From the NCBI RefSeq assembly GCF_017377715.1, contig NZ_JAFVMF010000012.1:62001-126000 (forward strand): a stretch of 64,000 bases of DNA. The letters run 5' to 3'. Positions 28,262 to 38,076 of this stretch are shown here, piece after piece (within the stretch, counting starts at the first letter, position 1; the number at the start of each line of letters is the position of its first letter). The notes under the pieces were generated by a model that was given only the letters and a program-made list of their open reading frames with translations, was not told the DNA's origin and ran no database searches. Origin of the DNA: Acetobacter sacchari (lineage in GTDB: Bacteria > Pseudomonadota > Alphaproteobacteria > Acetobacterales > Acetobacteraceae). A program made the translations under genes and the position numbers.

Positions 28262-30190
28262 TCAGCCGTGCCGCAGGTCAGGCGGCGTAGCCTCTTTGGC
28301 CAGCGCCTCGGTAGCTTCGGCGAGAGACAGCATCTGCTGCTCCGCGCCGCCAAGACGGCGCATGGCGACCGTCCGGGCCTCGGCTTCCTTGCGACCGACC
28401 ACGAGAATAACCGGAACGCGCGCAAGGCTGTGCTCGCGAATCTTCGCGTTGATCTTCTCGTTCCGGACATCCGCTTCAACGACGAGCCCGGCCTTGCGCA
28501 ACGTCTCCACGACTTCGAGCGCATAGGGCTCGGCGTCCGAGACGATGGACGCCACGACAACCTGCGTCGGCGCCAGCCAGAGCGGGAACTTGCCTGCATG
28601 TTGCTCGATCAGGATTCCGATGAATCGCTCGAACGAACCCAGAATGGCGCGATGCAGCATCACCGGACGATGGCGCGCGCTGTCCTCTCCGACGTAGGAT
28701 GCGTCCAGACGCTCCGGAAGCACCATATCCACCTGCAACGTGCCGCACTGCCAGTCACGGCCGATTGCATCGCGCAACACGAACTCCAGCTTCGGGCCGT
28801 AGAAGGCGCCTTCGCCCGGGTTATGCTCGTATTCTACGCCCGCGATGCGGCAGGCGTCGATCAGCGCGCTCTGCGCCCTCTCCCACGCCTCGTCCGACCC
28901 GGCGCTTGCTTCCGGCCGGTCGGCGTATTTCACCCGGAACTGCTCGAACCCGAGATCGCGATAAACGTCGGCGAGCATCGCGACGAAGCGGACCGTCTCA
29001 TCGGCGATCTGGGCTTCGGTGCAGAAAATGTGCCCGTCGTCCTGCGTGAATCCGCGCACGCGCATGATGCCGTGGAGCGCGCCAGAGGGTTCATAACGGT
29101 GACAGCCGCCGAATTCCGCCATACGCAGCGGCAATTCGCGGTAGGAGCGCAAGCCATGGCGGAAAATCTGCACATGGCACGGGCAGTTCATCGGCTTGAG
29201 GGCGAGGGTCTTGTCCTCGTCCTCGACCGTCGCGATGAACATGTGGTGGCGATATTTGTCCCAATGACCCGAAGCTTCCCACAGCGAGCGGTCGACAAGT
29301 TGCGGGGTGCGCACCTCGTCATACCCGGCGCGGACCTGGGCGCGGCGCATGTAATCCTGCAATACGGTGTACAGACGCCAGCCCTTCGCGTGCCAGAACA
29401 CCTGCCCGACGGCTTCTTCCTGAATATGGAAGAGATCCATCTCCTTGCCGATCCGGCGATGGTCACGACGCTCCGCTTCTTCAAGCTGCAGCAGATGAGC
29501 GTCCAGCTCCTTCTGATCGCGCCAGGCGGTGCCGTAGATGCGGGTCAGCATCGGGTTGCGATGGTCGCCGCGCCAGTAGGCGCCCGCCACCTTCATCAGC
29601 TTGAAGGCGTTCCCGACATCCGCCGTGCCGCGCAGATGCGGACCGCGGCACAGATCGAGCCATTCGCCCTGACGGTAGATCGAGATCTGCTCGTCCTCCG
29701 GCAGATCGCGGATCAGTTCAGCCTTGAAGCGCTCTCCGCGCGCCTCGAAAAACGCTATCGCCTCGTCACGGGGCCATACTTCGCGCACGAACGAAGCGTT
29801 CGCCGCAACAATCTCGCGCATCCGCGCTTCGATGGCGGCGAAATCGTCCGGCGTGAACGGTTCGTTGCGATAGAAATCGTAATAGAAGCCGTTTTCGATG
29901 GACGGGCCGATGGTGACCTGAGTGCCGGGATACAGAGACTGCACGGCCTCGGCCAGCACATGGGCGGCGTCATGGCGGATCATCTCCAGCGCGGCTTCGT
30001 CCTTGCGGGTCACGAAGCGGATCGCAGCGTCCGCTTCGACCGGCAGCGCCATGTCGCGCAGCTTTCCATCGACCTCGATAGCGAGCGCCGCCTTGGCGAG
30101 TCCCGGGCCGATCGACGCGGCGATCTCCGTGCCCGTCACCGGTCCGTCATAGCGGCGCACGGTTCCGTCGGGCAGGGTGATGGCAAGCAT
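28262..30190 (-). CDS. thrS: Threonyl-tRNA synthetase
   Basis: 642-residue class II synthetase. TGS domain 1-62, editing domain about 65-225 with [11 protein letters not shown] and the [12 protein letters not shown] zinc/edit region, catalytic core about 245-535, anticodon domain from about 540. Zinc and threonine binding use Cys/His in [12 protein letters not shown] and later residues. Motif 2 is [19 protein letters not shown] lies 8 bases before the ATG at 30190. Essential and full-length. Confidence 0.96.
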   Translation of the reverse strand: MLAITLPDGTVRRYDGPVTGTEIAASIGPGLAKAALAIEVDGKLRDMALPVEADAAIRFVTRKDEAALEMIRHDAAHVLAEAVQSLYPGTQVTIGPSIENGFYYDFYRNEPFTPDDFAAIEARMREIVAANASFVREVWPRDEAIAFFEARGERFKAELIRDLPEDEQISIYRQGEWLDLCRGPHLRGTADVGNAFKLMKVAGAYWRGDHRNPMLTRIYGTAWRDQKELDAHLLQLEEAERRDHRRIGKEMDLFHIQEEAVGQVFWHAKGWRLYTVLQDYMRRAQVRAGYDEVRTPQLVDRSLWEASGHWDKYRHHMFIATVEDEDKTLALKPMNCPCHVQIFRHGLRSYRELPLRMAEFGGCHRYEPSGALHGIMRVRGFTQDDGHIFCTEAQIADETVRFVAMLADVYRDLGFEQFRVKYADRPEASAGSDEAWERAQSALIDACRIAGVEYEHNPGEGAFYGPKLEFVLRDAIGRDWQCGTLQVDMVLPERLDASYVGEDSARHRPVMLHRAILGSFERFIGILIEQHAGKFPLWLAPTQVVVASIVSDAEPYALEVVETLRKAGLVVEADVRNEKINAKIREHSLARVPVILVVGRKEAEARTVAMRRLGGAEQQMLSLAEATEALAKEATPPDLRHG

Positions 30191-30254
30191 GGTTCAAGCT
30201 CCGGTACATGATTGAAACCCACGACGCATGACGCCGGGGGCCACTGTAATGGCG

Positions 30255-31187
30255 TCAGCCGAGGGCGGAGACAACCCTATCGACCGAAAGAGTCGCCATA
30301 TCGTTTACGCGGATCACAGTGACCTGTCCCGGCCGCATGCCAAGAGGGGCGGTCAGGCCCGGATCGCTTTCCGAAGAAAATAGCGCGACGCAACGGGCCC
30401 CCATTGCAGCAGCAAGATGCATGGGACCGGTATCGTTGCCTATTGCGAGTGACGCTCGCGCCGCCAGACCGGCGAGATCGGGAAGGCTCGTCTTCCCGGT
30501 CAGATCGAGCGCCTCCGGGCAAGCCTCACGGATAACATGCGCCAGCGGAGCGTCGTCAGTTGAACCGACAATCACGGGCAGCACCCCCCTGTCCGCCAGC
30601 ACACTAGCGACGCGGCCAAAACCTTGTGCGGCCCAGCGTTTTCCCGGTCGATGCGGCGCGGCGCCCGGTACGATCAGAGCATAATCGTCCTCGATCATTG
30701 GTCCGCGGGCCGCCAGCCAGTTCAGGTCGGGCGACGGAACGTCAGGCAAGCCCGCCATACGAAGCTGATCGCGCTGTCGCGTGCGGGTATGCATTTCATT
30801 ACGAAATGGATTGGCGTGGAGCAGGCTCGCGCCGCGAGCAATACCCGACCACGGAGGACGTCCCGCCAGAGGGTAATACCAACTCGATCGATTGGACGTC
30901 TGCAGATCGTAGACCTGGTCGAATCCCCGTAACGCGACACGCAGGCGGTCCATTCCACGGCGATCGAACAATTTTGGGCGGGTGTCGATTTCGATTGCAT
31001 CGAACCATGGGCTGGCGGCGGCGAGCTCAAGGAAAGGCCGCGTGCTTAGCAGCGTGATCGCCGCATCAGGATGATGCGCCCGGATCGCGGCGAAGGCGGG
31101 AAACGCCTGTACGAAATCGCCCAAGGCGCCCAGTTTGATGACCAGAATGCGCGCGGGCGCACTGGCGCATTGCACAGCCGTCACCAC
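30255..31187 (-). CDS. Glycosyltransferase family 9 (heptosyltransferase-like)
   Basis: 310-residue GT-B enzyme. N-terminal ILVIKLGALGDFVQAFPAF is the acceptor-side motif of ADP-heptose:LPS heptosyltransferases. The C-terminal GNDTGPMHLAAAMG is the nucleotide-sugar loop. YALIVPGAAPHRPGKRW begins the second Rossmann domain. Probably adds a sugar to lipopolysaccharide core at the cytosolic face. Starts with GTG GTG 9 bases after the TPR gene, so the two are likely one operon. Confidence 0.85.
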   Translation of the reverse strand: MVTAVQCASAPARILVIKLGALGDFVQAFPAFAAIRAHHPDAAITLLSTRPFLELAAASPWFDAIEIDTRPKLFDRRGMDRLRVALRGFDQVYDLQTSNRSSWYYPLAGRPPWSGIARGASLLHANPFRNEMHTRTRQRDQLRMAGLPDVPSPDLNWLAARGPMIEDDYALIVPGAAPHRPGKRWAAQGFGRVASVLADRGVLPVIVGSTDDAPLAHVIREACPEALDLTGKTSLPDLAGLAARASLAIGNDTGPMHLAAAMGARCVALFSSESDPGLTAPLGMRPGQVTVIRVNDMATLSVDRVVSALG

Positions 31188-31196
31188 GAAAACATC

Positions 31197-32243
31197 TCAG
31201 GGCGCTGGTTTCAGCGACATATTGTCCGCGTCTCGACGCAGGGTCGGTGCCGCTGGAGAGCGCGAAACGGCAGTCGACGGCGTAGTGGTGGTTCGCACGA
31301 CAGACCCGACCGGCGCAGGCGAGGCAGTCGCTGACGCTGACGCTGAACTGGCCGGACCCAACGCCGTATCCGGGTCGGACGCCAGCAGCGTCAGATCCTG
31401 ATTCGCAGAATCCCCCTCGTGCGTATCGGGAGCCAGTTCGACCACACGTTCCCAGTCCTGACGTGCGCCCAGACCGTCGCCCAGACGCTGCCGGATCACA
31501 CCTCTCTCAAGCAATATGGACGGATCGTCCGGAGAAGCGGCGGCGGCGGCGTCGATATCAACGTGGGCCGCCCGCAATCTCCCGAGCATGCGCTCCGCCG
31601 TCGCGCGCAACAGGCGCGTATCCGGCAGGTTCGCAGCGTCGGACGGTATCGAGGAAACATCCGACAGGACTTCCTCGCTCCGCCCCAGCCGCAACAGGGC
31701 CCGATCGCGCACCAGACGCAGAGGCGTCGATGTCGGGGCGAGCCCTAGCCCGAAAGCCGCCGACGCTTCCGCTCGTGAAGGACGCCCCGCCGCGAGCCAG
31801 GCTCGCGCGGCGTCGGTGGCGGCAGCGGCCCTAGACGCGTCCGGATCGGTATCCACCGCCGCTGAGCCGCTGCGCGCCAGATCGTCGAGAATCGCTGCGG
31901 CGGCCGCAGGGTCGCCCATATTCACTTGCGCCAGAGCTTCGCACCGTTTCGCCGCCCGCTCACGCCCCGCGACGCGATGGGATGCTATATAATCGAATGT
32001 CTGTTCCGGGTCGTCGTCCAGAAGGGCCGCGCATTCGGAGAAGACGAAGGGCGGCTGCGGCGCGTGCGATGGGCGAGCCGCCTGCGCCGGTTGGCCGCTC
32101 AGAGCGCCCAAAATAGGCAGGACCGCGAGCGAACGCGCAGCGCTCCCCCCGAAGGCGGGGAGACCGGTCACGCTCTGGCGGATCGGCGAAGAACAAACGG
32201 CCATGCCGCAATTGACCGCGTCCGCCGCCTTCCGGTCAAGCAC
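31197..32243 (-). CDS. Exported TPR-repeat protein
   Basis: Up to 348 residues. A hydrophobic stretch ARSLAVLPILGALSGQPAQA ends in a signal-peptidase-like site. TPR-like helices fill about 60-290 (GDPAAAAAILDDLAR, LRLVRDRALLRLGRSEEVL, GDGLGARQDWERVVELAPDT). The last 60 residues are Ser/Thr/Pro/Ala-rich and disordered. The start is GTG 32243 or ATG 32204; a strong hairpin covers the GGGAGG for the GTG. Cotranscription with GT9 suggests a cell-envelope role. Confidence 0.65.
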   Translation of the reverse strand: MLDRKAADAVNCGMAVCSSPIRQSVTGLPAFGGSAARSLAVLPILGALSGQPAQAARPSHAPQPPFVFSECAALLDDDPEQTFDYIASHRVAGRERAAKRCEALAQVNMGDPAAAAAILDDLARSGSAAVDTDPDASRAAAATDAARAWLAAGRPSRAEASAAFGLGLAPTSTPLRLVRDRALLRLGRSEEVLSDVSSIPSDAANLPDTRLLRATAERMLGRLRAAHVDIDAAAAASPDDPSILLERGVIRQRLGDGLGARQDWERVVELAPDTHEGDSANQDLTLLASDPDTALGPASSASASATASPAPVGSVVRTTTTPSTAVSRSPAAPTLRRDADNMSLKPAP

Positions 32244-32246
32244 GAT

Positions 32247-32267
32247 CGCGGCGGGCCTCCCGCCGCG
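32247..32267. promoter_or_regulatory. 9-bp perfect GC hairpin over the TPR gene leader
   Basis: CGCGGCGGG-CCT-CCCGCCGCG, perfect with a 3-base loop. On the minus strand it lies 4 bases before the GTG at 32243 and contains the GGGAGG ribosome site, so it could mask translation. Confidence 0.45.
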
Positions 32268-32345
32268 AGACGAAGAATCAATAAAGTGTTAACCCTTCAC
32301 CGCACAGCGGATGCAGCACGCGCCAGAGCGTGCTAGGGATCGAAG

Positions 32346-33638
32346 GTGATGACTGCATCCGCTTATCGTCCTGTGATTCTGCAAGTACTTCCGTCGCTTG
32401 ACGCAGGCGGCGTGGAACGGGGAGCCTTGGAGATGGTCGAAGCCATCGCTCAGGCTGGCGGAAGAGCTCTCGTGGCGAGCGCCGAAGGGCGACTCGTTCC
32501 ACGGGTGGAATATTTAGGCGGACGCCACATCTCGCTCAGGCTCGGCGACAAGTCGCCTTTGGGCATTCTTCGCAACGCACGACGGCTCATGGCCCTCATC
32601 GCCACCGAGGGCGTGACGCTTGTGCATGCGCGTTCACGCGCCCCTGCCTGGGCCGCGCGCCTCGCCTGCAGATCAACGAAGACGCATTTCGTGACGACAT
32701 GGCACGGCGTTCACCATGAGAAATTTCCGGGTAAAAAAACCTACAACTCCGTTCTCGCATCAGGCGAACGGGTCATCGCCATCAGCGACTACATCGCCCA
32801 ACGCCTGTCCCGCGACTACGGCGTCGGATCGGATCGCCTGCGTGTCATACCGCGCGGCGCAGACACCCGGCATTTCAATCCGGCGCTGGTTCGCGGCGAC
32901 CGTATCCAGAACCTCGCCGAGGCATGGAACGTAGCCGCAGATCAGGCCGTCATTCTGATGCCCGGCCGCCTGACCGAATGGAAAGGACAGGCGTTGACGC
33001 TCGACGCGCTGGCGATCATGGCGCGGGAAAACTGGACTGACCGGAATTGGGTCTGCGTGTTCGTCGGCGACGGAGCCCGCGACAACGCATTCGCAGAGCG
33101 CCTCGGCGCCAAGGCGGCCTCGCTTGGCCTGACCAACCGCGTGCGATTTGGCGGTCATTGTTCGGACATGGCTGCAGCCCTTGCTCTCGCTGAGGTCGCC
33201 GTTGTGCCCTCGCTCCGCCCGGAGCCGTTCGGCCGCGTGGTGGTCGAGGCGCAGGCTATGGCGCGCCCAGTCATCGTAGCGGCTCACGGCGCCGCCATGG
33301 AGACGGTGACGCATGGCGAAACCGGCTTGCTGTTCCCTCCCGGAAACGCCCGCGCCTTCGCCGAAATGCTGGCGGGTACGCTGTCCGCAACGCCCGAGCA
33401 GCGCGCAGCGATGGGCGAGCATGCGCGCCAGAACGTTCTGGCGCACTACACGACCGCAACCATGCAGCGCGCAACGTTGGCGGTATACGACGAAATTCTT
33501 CGTTCACAATTTGTAGAGACGTGGGACGCCACGCTGTCGGGCGACGCCGGGAATCACACCAACATCGGCGTCGATGCGCGCGAGAACGTCGCAACGCCCG
33601 CCTTCACCACCCAGATCGTCCCCGGTCAGGTTTATTGA
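32346..33638 (+). CDS. Glycosyltransferase family 4
   Basis: 430-residue GT-B enzyme. N-terminal LQVLPSLDAGGVERGALEM is the glycine-rich acceptor loop. The C-terminal GRLTEWKGQ, VPSLRPEPFGRVVVEAQAMARPV and ETGLLFPPGNA are donor-binding blocks with the EX7E pattern. The last 40 residues are an unconserved tail. Starts GTG 32346 or the adjacent ATG 32349. Divergent from the TPR-GT9 pair; together they look like envelope polysaccharide or LPS core genes. Confidence 0.85.
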   Translation: MMTASAYRPVILQVLPSLDAGGVERGALEMVEAIAQAGGRALVASAEGRLVPRVEYLGGRHISLRLGDKSPLGILRNARRLMALIATEGVTLVHARSRAPAWAARLACRSTKTHFVTTWHGVHHEKFPGKKTYNSVLASGERVIAISDYIAQRLSRDYGVGSDRLRVIPRGADTRHFNPALVRGDRIQNLAEAWNVAADQAVILMPGRLTEWKGQALTLDALAIMARENWTDRNWVCVFVGDGARDNAFAERLGAKAASLGLTNRVRFGGHCSDMAAALALAEVAVVPSLRPEPFGRVVVEAQAMARPVIVAAHGAAMETVTHGETGLLFPPGNARAFAEMLAGTLSATPEQRAAMGEHARQNVLAHYTTATMQRATLAVYDEILRSQFVETWDATLSGDAGNHTNIGVDARENVATPAFTTQIVPGQVY

Positions 33639-33743
33639 CGTCGCCTGAAATCGGCGCGTTGATCACACAGCAGTCATCGTCGGCAGCGTAGTCGGCGAGG
33701 AACGATCGTCGGCACATGGCGTTCGGGGCATGGAGGTCGGGTC

Positions 33744-34598
33744 ATGACAAAAACGGTCAAGCTCAAAAATGGCGTTGAAGTCCCGGCGCTCGGCATGGGT
33801 GCGTGGAACATGGGCGACGACCCCCTACGCCGCATAGAGGAAATCGAGAGCATTCGGACCGGGCTGGATCTCGGGCTGCGCGTCATAGACACGGCTGAAA
33901 TGTATGGGAATGGACGGTCGGAAGACCTGGTGGGCGAGGCCATCCGGGGGCGTCGCAGCGACGTCTATCTTGTCACGAAGGTTCTACCCTCCAACGCATC
34001 GAAGCGCGGCGTCGCACAAAGTTGCCGCGCTTCTCTGGAACAACTCAGGACCGATTACATCGACCTCTACCTGCTGCACTGGCGTTCCTCGATCCCTTTG
34101 AACGAGACCATCGAAGGGTTCGAGCGCCTGCGCGAAGAGGGGCTGATCCGCGACTGGGGCGTCTCCAACTTCGACATCGACGACATGGGCGAACTTTTCA
34201 GCGTCGATCAGGGCGAAAAGTGCGTAAGCAACCAGATACTATACAGCCTCGACCACCGCGGCGTTGAGTTCGATCTTCTGGGTGAGGACGCGCAGCGCAA
34301 CGTTGCGACGATGGCTTACTCCCCCATCGGTCAGGGCGGCATTCTTCTTCGCAATGAAACACTGGCCGATATCGCCAGAAAGCACACGACGTCGCTCGGA
34401 CAGGCGACCCCTGCTCAGATTGCGCTGGCGTGGGTTCTGCGTCGTTCGAACGTCATCGCCATCCCGAAAGCTGCGACGGTGAGGCATCAGCGCCAGAACA
34501 TCGCTGCGCAGGAAGTAACGCTGTCCGATGACGATCTCGCAGCGCTCGACACGGCGTTTCCACCGCCGAGAAAAGCCATGTCTCTGGAAATGATCTAA
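33744..34598 (+). CDS. Aldo/keto reductase
   Basis: 284-residue NADPH-dependent TIM-barrel oxidoreductase. Catalytic tetrad D49, Y54, K79 and H112 all present (VIDTAEMYG, VTKVLP, YLLHWR). IAIPKAATVRHQRQNI is the NADPH phosphate site. Similar to small AKR proteins that reduce aldehydes or 2,5-diketogluconate-type sugars; substrate not assigned. GGAGGTCGGGTC precedes the ATG. Confidence 0.9.
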   Translation: MTKTVKLKNGVEVPALGMGAWNMGDDPLRRIEEIESIRTGLDLGLRVIDTAEMYGNGRSEDLVGEAIRGRRSDVYLVTKVLPSNASKRGVAQSCRASLEQLRTDYIDLYLLHWRSSIPLNETIEGFERLREEGLIRDWGVSNFDIDDMGELFSVDQGEKCVSNQILYSLDHRGVEFDLLGEDAQRNVATMAYSPIGQGGILLRNETLADIARKHTTSLGQATPAQIALAWVLRRSNVIAIPKAATVRHQRQNIAAQEVTLSDDDLAALDTAFPPPRKAMSLEMI

Positions 34599-34693
34599 AG
34601 ATGCTTTGGGCCGCCTGAGGCTTCGGGTTTTCGTCCGATGTCCGCTCTCGGTTTTGAAGGACCACAAGCTTTTTACTGCTCAGGAAAATACTT

Positions 34694-34849
34694 CTAGCAG
34701 GATGTCTTTATATAATCGTTGGCTGCTTGCTCTTTCTTTCCAAGAAAGAACACAAGAAGACCGCAAACAACGCCCACTAGAGCGAAGACGCGCAGCAGGC
34801 GCGACAACCACCGCGCCCTCACTGCTAGCATGTCACATAGCTTCCTCAT
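34694..34849 (-). CDS. 51-residue single-pass membrane protein
   Basis: Short frame on the minus strand starting at ATG 34849, 6 bases after the stop of the upstream GNAT gene and with GAGG just before it. An Arg-rich N-terminal part (RARWLSRLLR) is followed by one hydrophobic helix VFALVGVVCGLLVFFLG and a polar C-terminus ending in Cys. By the positive-inside rule the N-terminus would be cytosolic. No family recognised. It appears to be the third gene of the MFS-GNAT operon. Confidence 0.5.
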   Translation of the reverse strand: MRKLCDMLAVRARWLSRLLRVFALVGVVCGLLVFFLGKKEQAANDYIKTSC

Positions 34850-34855
34850 CCAGCC

Positions 34856-35392
34856 TCACCCCAGCCTTAGCGACATCGCGCACCGCTGATCCGGCGGCAA
34901 TCCCCGCTCCGCCTCTTCCGTAAGAAGATTATGCAGGCGCGCAGACAGACGGTCCTGCGTCAACGTCAAAAAACCAAAACGCGCATAGAATTTCTCGTTA
35001 AATGGAAGATCACGAAAAGTCGTCAATGTGATGGACGTTCGCTCCAGCAGGACCGCGACGTCAATCACCTTTTGCATCAGGGCCGCCCCAACGCCCCTTC
35101 CCTGCGCGTCGAAACACACCGACAATTCATCCAGATGAAGGGCTTCCCCGGCGTCAGTCGCGACAGCGAACCCCACCAACTCGCCAGAAATTTCTGCGAC
35201 CCAACTTACCCCGCCGCGGATGGCGGCACGATGCTCGGCCTCCGACATTACGGCGTCGGCGGCGATCCACTCCAACCCCGGAACCTGAAGAAACGCCTGT
35301 GCGGCTGATCGCTCCACATCGGGAAGCAACGGCGCATCTGTTTCCCGTCCAGCCCTCACCAGAAGACCTGAGGCGGCATTCCAGTCTGACAA
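34856..35392 (-). CDS. GNAT family N-acetyltransferase
   Basis: 178 residues with a GNAT fold. ELSVCFDAQGRGVGAALMQKVID is motif A (acetyl-CoA pyrophosphate loop QGRGVGA), preceded by SWVAEISGELVGFAVA and followed by FRDLPFNEKFYARFGF. Starts with TTG at 35392, 9 bases after AGGAG. It lies 12 bases downstream of the MFS gene, so it probably acts with it, for example acetylating an exported or toxic amine; this is inference. Confidence 0.8.
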   Translation of the reverse strand: MSDWNAASGLLVRAGRETDAPLLPDVERSAAQAFLQVPGLEWIAADAVMSEAEHRAAIRGGVSWVAEISGELVGFAVATDAGEALHLDELSVCFDAQGRGVGAALMQKVIDVAVLLERTSITLTTFRDLPFNEKFYARFGFLTLTQDRLSARLHNLLTEEAERGLPPDQRCAMSLRLG

Positions 35393-35404
35393 CGAAGAAC
35401 GCTC

Positions 35405-36811
35405 CTACCCTGAGGTCGCGCGAGACCTGTTTCCAACGAGTCTGGACGCGCTGAGCAAAGCCGCCAATGCGGCGCAAGCCGCCGCTCCGTCGAGGCATTC
35501 GACTCCGCCATTCGGCGCCGCAATCCGCAAAGTCGCCGCAACGGCGATCGCTCCCAACGTCTGTCCGCCTTGCCGCGAAACCTGCACCATACCGCTCGCT
35601 CCACCTTCCCGTCCCGCTGGCGCCCCGAGCATCATCGCGCGATTATTCGGGACCTGAAACAGGCCGAACCCGAAAGCCGCGACGAAAATGCGCGACCCGA
35701 TCGCGAACGCTCCCGGCTGATCCGGCAGCAACCGCAACGCGACGAAACCCACCGCCGTCAACAACAAGCCCGCAGAAGACAGCACGCTTGCAGGAACCTT
35801 GTCTGACAGACGTCGCGTCATCGTTGACGACGTTATGAGTCCGAACGCCCACGACGTCATCAAAAGACCTGTGGCCGTAGCACTCCATCCATAATCCTGA
35901 TGCAGTGTAAAAGGCATCGAGATTATGAAGAAATTCGAGGCGACATATCCGATCAGGCCGGTAAGAAATGCGACGCAAAACGCTGGGCCGCGAAGCAGGT
36001 CGACCGGCAGGATCGGATGGACGAGACCAGATTCACGCCGGGTCAGCGCCACTAACGCCGCAGATCCTGCCACCAACAACATCAACTGCACAGACCAACT
36101 CGCACCATGAGCGAGGCCGTCAGCGCCCAGACCGAGCGCCGTGAAAGCGATCACGCACAACAACGCCCCCAACGCGTCCGGCATGGAGCCGTGAGCGGCT
36201 ACGCGCGGCAGCGACGCGTAGCCGAGAAAGAGTGTCAGCGCGCCCAGAGGGATGTTGATCCAAAAGAGCCATGGCCACGTCGCCACCGCGAGCACCAGTC
36301 CCGCAACGGTCGGACCCAGCGCGAGCCCAACGCCGACAATGACAGTGTTGAGCGCGAGGCCACGCCCAAGTTCCGCATGTGGATAAATAAACCGGATCAA
36401 CGCAGTGTTCACGCTGAGGATACAGGCTCCGGCAAGGCCCTGCGCCGCGCGTGCGATCGACAGAAACAACAGGCTTGTCGACATGGCGCATCCAACCGAC
36501 GACGCCATGAACAGCACAACCCCGAACAGGCAGAGACGCGCATAACCTACCCGCGCGCCCAAAGCCGCGAGTGGCAAAAGCGAGACGAAGCTTGCCAACT
36601 GGTACGCGTTCACTACCCAGATCGACGCCGAGGACGACGCATGCAGATCCTGTGCGATTTCCGGGAGAGCGACGTTGGCGATCGCATAATCGAGGAGAGC
36701 CAGCAGCAGGGAAAGCGAAACCGCGATCACGGCCTTTGCTCTTGTGGCGGGGGGCAGCCCGTCTGCGACGACAGCCTCTGAAACGACGGAGTTGGGCGTC
36801 TGGGCAGGCAT
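35405..36811 (-). CDS. MFS drug-efflux transporter (DHA2/EmrB-SmvA type)
   Basis: 468-residue inner-membrane proton antiporter. LDYAIANVALPEIAQDL in helix 1 is the DHA2 motif D. GARVGYARLCLFG is motif A between helices 2 and 3. RAAQGLAGACILSVNTALI and LNTVIVGVGLALGPTVAGL is motif C. About 13-14 hydrophobic segments. First gene of an operon with GNAT and a small membrane protein. Substrate unknown. Confidence 0.87.
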   Translation of the reverse strand: MPAQTPNSVVSEAVVADGLPPATRAKAVIAVSLSLLLALLDYAIANVALPEIAQDLHASSSASIWVVNAYQLASFVSLLPLAALGARVGYARLCLFGVVLFMASSVGCAMSTSLLFLSIARAAQGLAGACILSVNTALIRFIYPHAELGRGLALNTVIVGVGLALGPTVAGLVLAVATWPWLFWINIPLGALTLFLGYASLPRVAAHGSMPDALGALLCVIAFTALGLGADGLAHGASWSVQLMLLVAGSAALVALTRRESGLVHPILPVDLLRGPAFCVAFLTGLIGYVASNFFIISMPFTLHQDYGWSATATGLLMTSWAFGLITSSTMTRRLSDKVPASVLSSAGLLLTAVGFVALRLLPDQPGAFAIGSRIFVAAFGFGLFQVPNNRAMMLGAPAGREGGASGMVQVSRQGGQTLGAIAVAATLRIAAPNGGVECLDGAAACAALAALLSASRLVGNRSRATSG

Positions 36812-37383
36812 GGAAGGTCCGTTCGACTACAGTTTCTTTTTGACAGGAGACGACCCTGCGTAATGCGAGACGCCGAACACTCCTCGACGTGAGTCATCAT
36901 CCCCGTTATCGGAGCAGCATTCTCTGTGGCACGATACTGCGCAGGATGCATGTCATCAGATGGTGATCCGAAGCATGCGCCTGTTCCGCCGACAACGACG
37001 ACCAATACAAATGACAACCCGGCGCAGCAAAACCTGCGCCGTCAAATAACCTGAATAAAGACAGTGCTGTCAGAAGGCACATGATCGGGAATTTTCGGAA
37101 CATCGTTCTGGGGTCGGATAAATACGCTTCACCGTTTCGCCGTTACCCCTCTCTGCTTCCAGCGCCATTCCTGCGGGTCCAGAGGCGGCGCGTCGGACCG
37201 AGCCGTTTGAACAAATATTGAGAAAGAGCGCCAGCCTGCGCGCCGATATGGCTGCGACGGCTGGTCCGCTTTTGCGAGAGCCGCACAGCATGTCCCTCCC
37301 CATCGTTTTCAAAAACCTTTCATCTTCCCAGATACGAATGTCGCGTGCGGTTTTTCGTCGCCGCCTTGGGAGGACGCTGACGC
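36812..37383. other. Gap before the LamG/SGNH gene
   Basis: 572 bases with no convincing gene. A minus-strand frame at 36906-37103 begins with a signal-like hydrophobic stretch but has no ribosome site. A TTGACA occurs at 36840-36845 (+) without a good -10. GGGAGG near 37369 is the ribosome site for the gene at 37384. Confidence 0.35.
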
Positions 37384-38076
37384 ATGGCGCATGATCTCAC
37401 CCTCAACAGCGCCGCGACGTTCGCGACGAGCCCGATTTCGACCTTCGGGCAGGCCCTGCAATCCGGAGGATCCGGAGTCTCCGCCGCCGCTCTGTTCTCG
37501 GCTGCCGGCACGTCGCTGGAAATTGAGTGTGTCATTGAATATGCGGCCGCTCCGTCAACCAATGCGATTATCGCAATGCAGGACTATCTTTTCGCGTTGG
37601 CCTTTACGTCGGCCGGAAAAATACAGGCGTGGATCGGCTATGTCGGCGGAACCAACGCGAGCATAACCAGCCCAAACACCTACGCTGACGGCAAGAGCCA
37701 CCGCGTAGCCCTTATCTACAGCAACGCGACCATGCTGTTGTTGGTGGATGGCGCGGCCGTCGCCACCGCCGCCGTCTCATCCACGGTGCAGGCGGCCATG
37801 TCGTGGACCAAGCAGGTTTTGGCGTCGGCTTCTATCCGGGCTCAAGCAAACCATACACAAATGCTGGCGTCATCGATGAAGTGGCGATCTTCTCTCCCGC
37901 TCGGGACAGCGGCGCCTATACACCGACGACCAGCCCTTACACCGGCGCAGAATCCGGTCTCGTCGCGCTGTATCACCTCGATGGAGATGGAACTGATTCC
38001 GCCTCCGCCACTGTCACAAGCGCGCTCTCCGGCCCTGCGCGCGCACCGACAGGGAGCGCCAGCACATTCGTTCTGA
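37384..38076 (+). CDS. N-terminal part of a frameshifted LamG-like protein
   Basis: Open for 230 codons. Only the first about 142 (to WTKQ near 37812) look like protein: a concanavalin/LamG-like jelly roll (LEIECVIEYAAAP, YADGKSHRVALIYSN, MLLLVDGAAVA). After that the sense continues in the -1 frame, where GFGVGFYPGSS and DEVAIFSP complete the LamG domain, while this frame becomes Pro/Arg noise. The ATG at 37384 has GGGAGG 15 bases upstream. There is no signal peptide, which is odd for a carbohydrate-active enzyme. Read together with the next entry as one gene, 37384-39992. Confidence 0.65.
   Translation: MAHDLTLNSAATFATSPISTFGQALQSGGSGVSAAALFSAAGTSLEIECVIEYAAAPSTNAIIAMQDYLFALAFTSAGKIQAWIGYVGGTNASITSPNTYADGKSHRVALIYSNATMLLLVDGAAVATAAVSSTVQAAMSWTKQVLASASIRAQANHTQMLASSMKWRSSLPLGTAAPIHRRPALTPAQNPVSSRCITSMEMELIPPPPLSQARSPALRAHRQGAPAHSF

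Noticed and set aside
28268-30211. 647-codon plus-strand open frame
   Set aside because: Exact antisense shadow of thrS, produced by high GC; no ribosome site or family motif.
37800-37820. Programmed -1 frameshift in the LamG/SGNH gene
   Set aside because: No X XXY YYZ heptamer in register and no obvious downstream stimulator; a mutation or assembly error is simpler.
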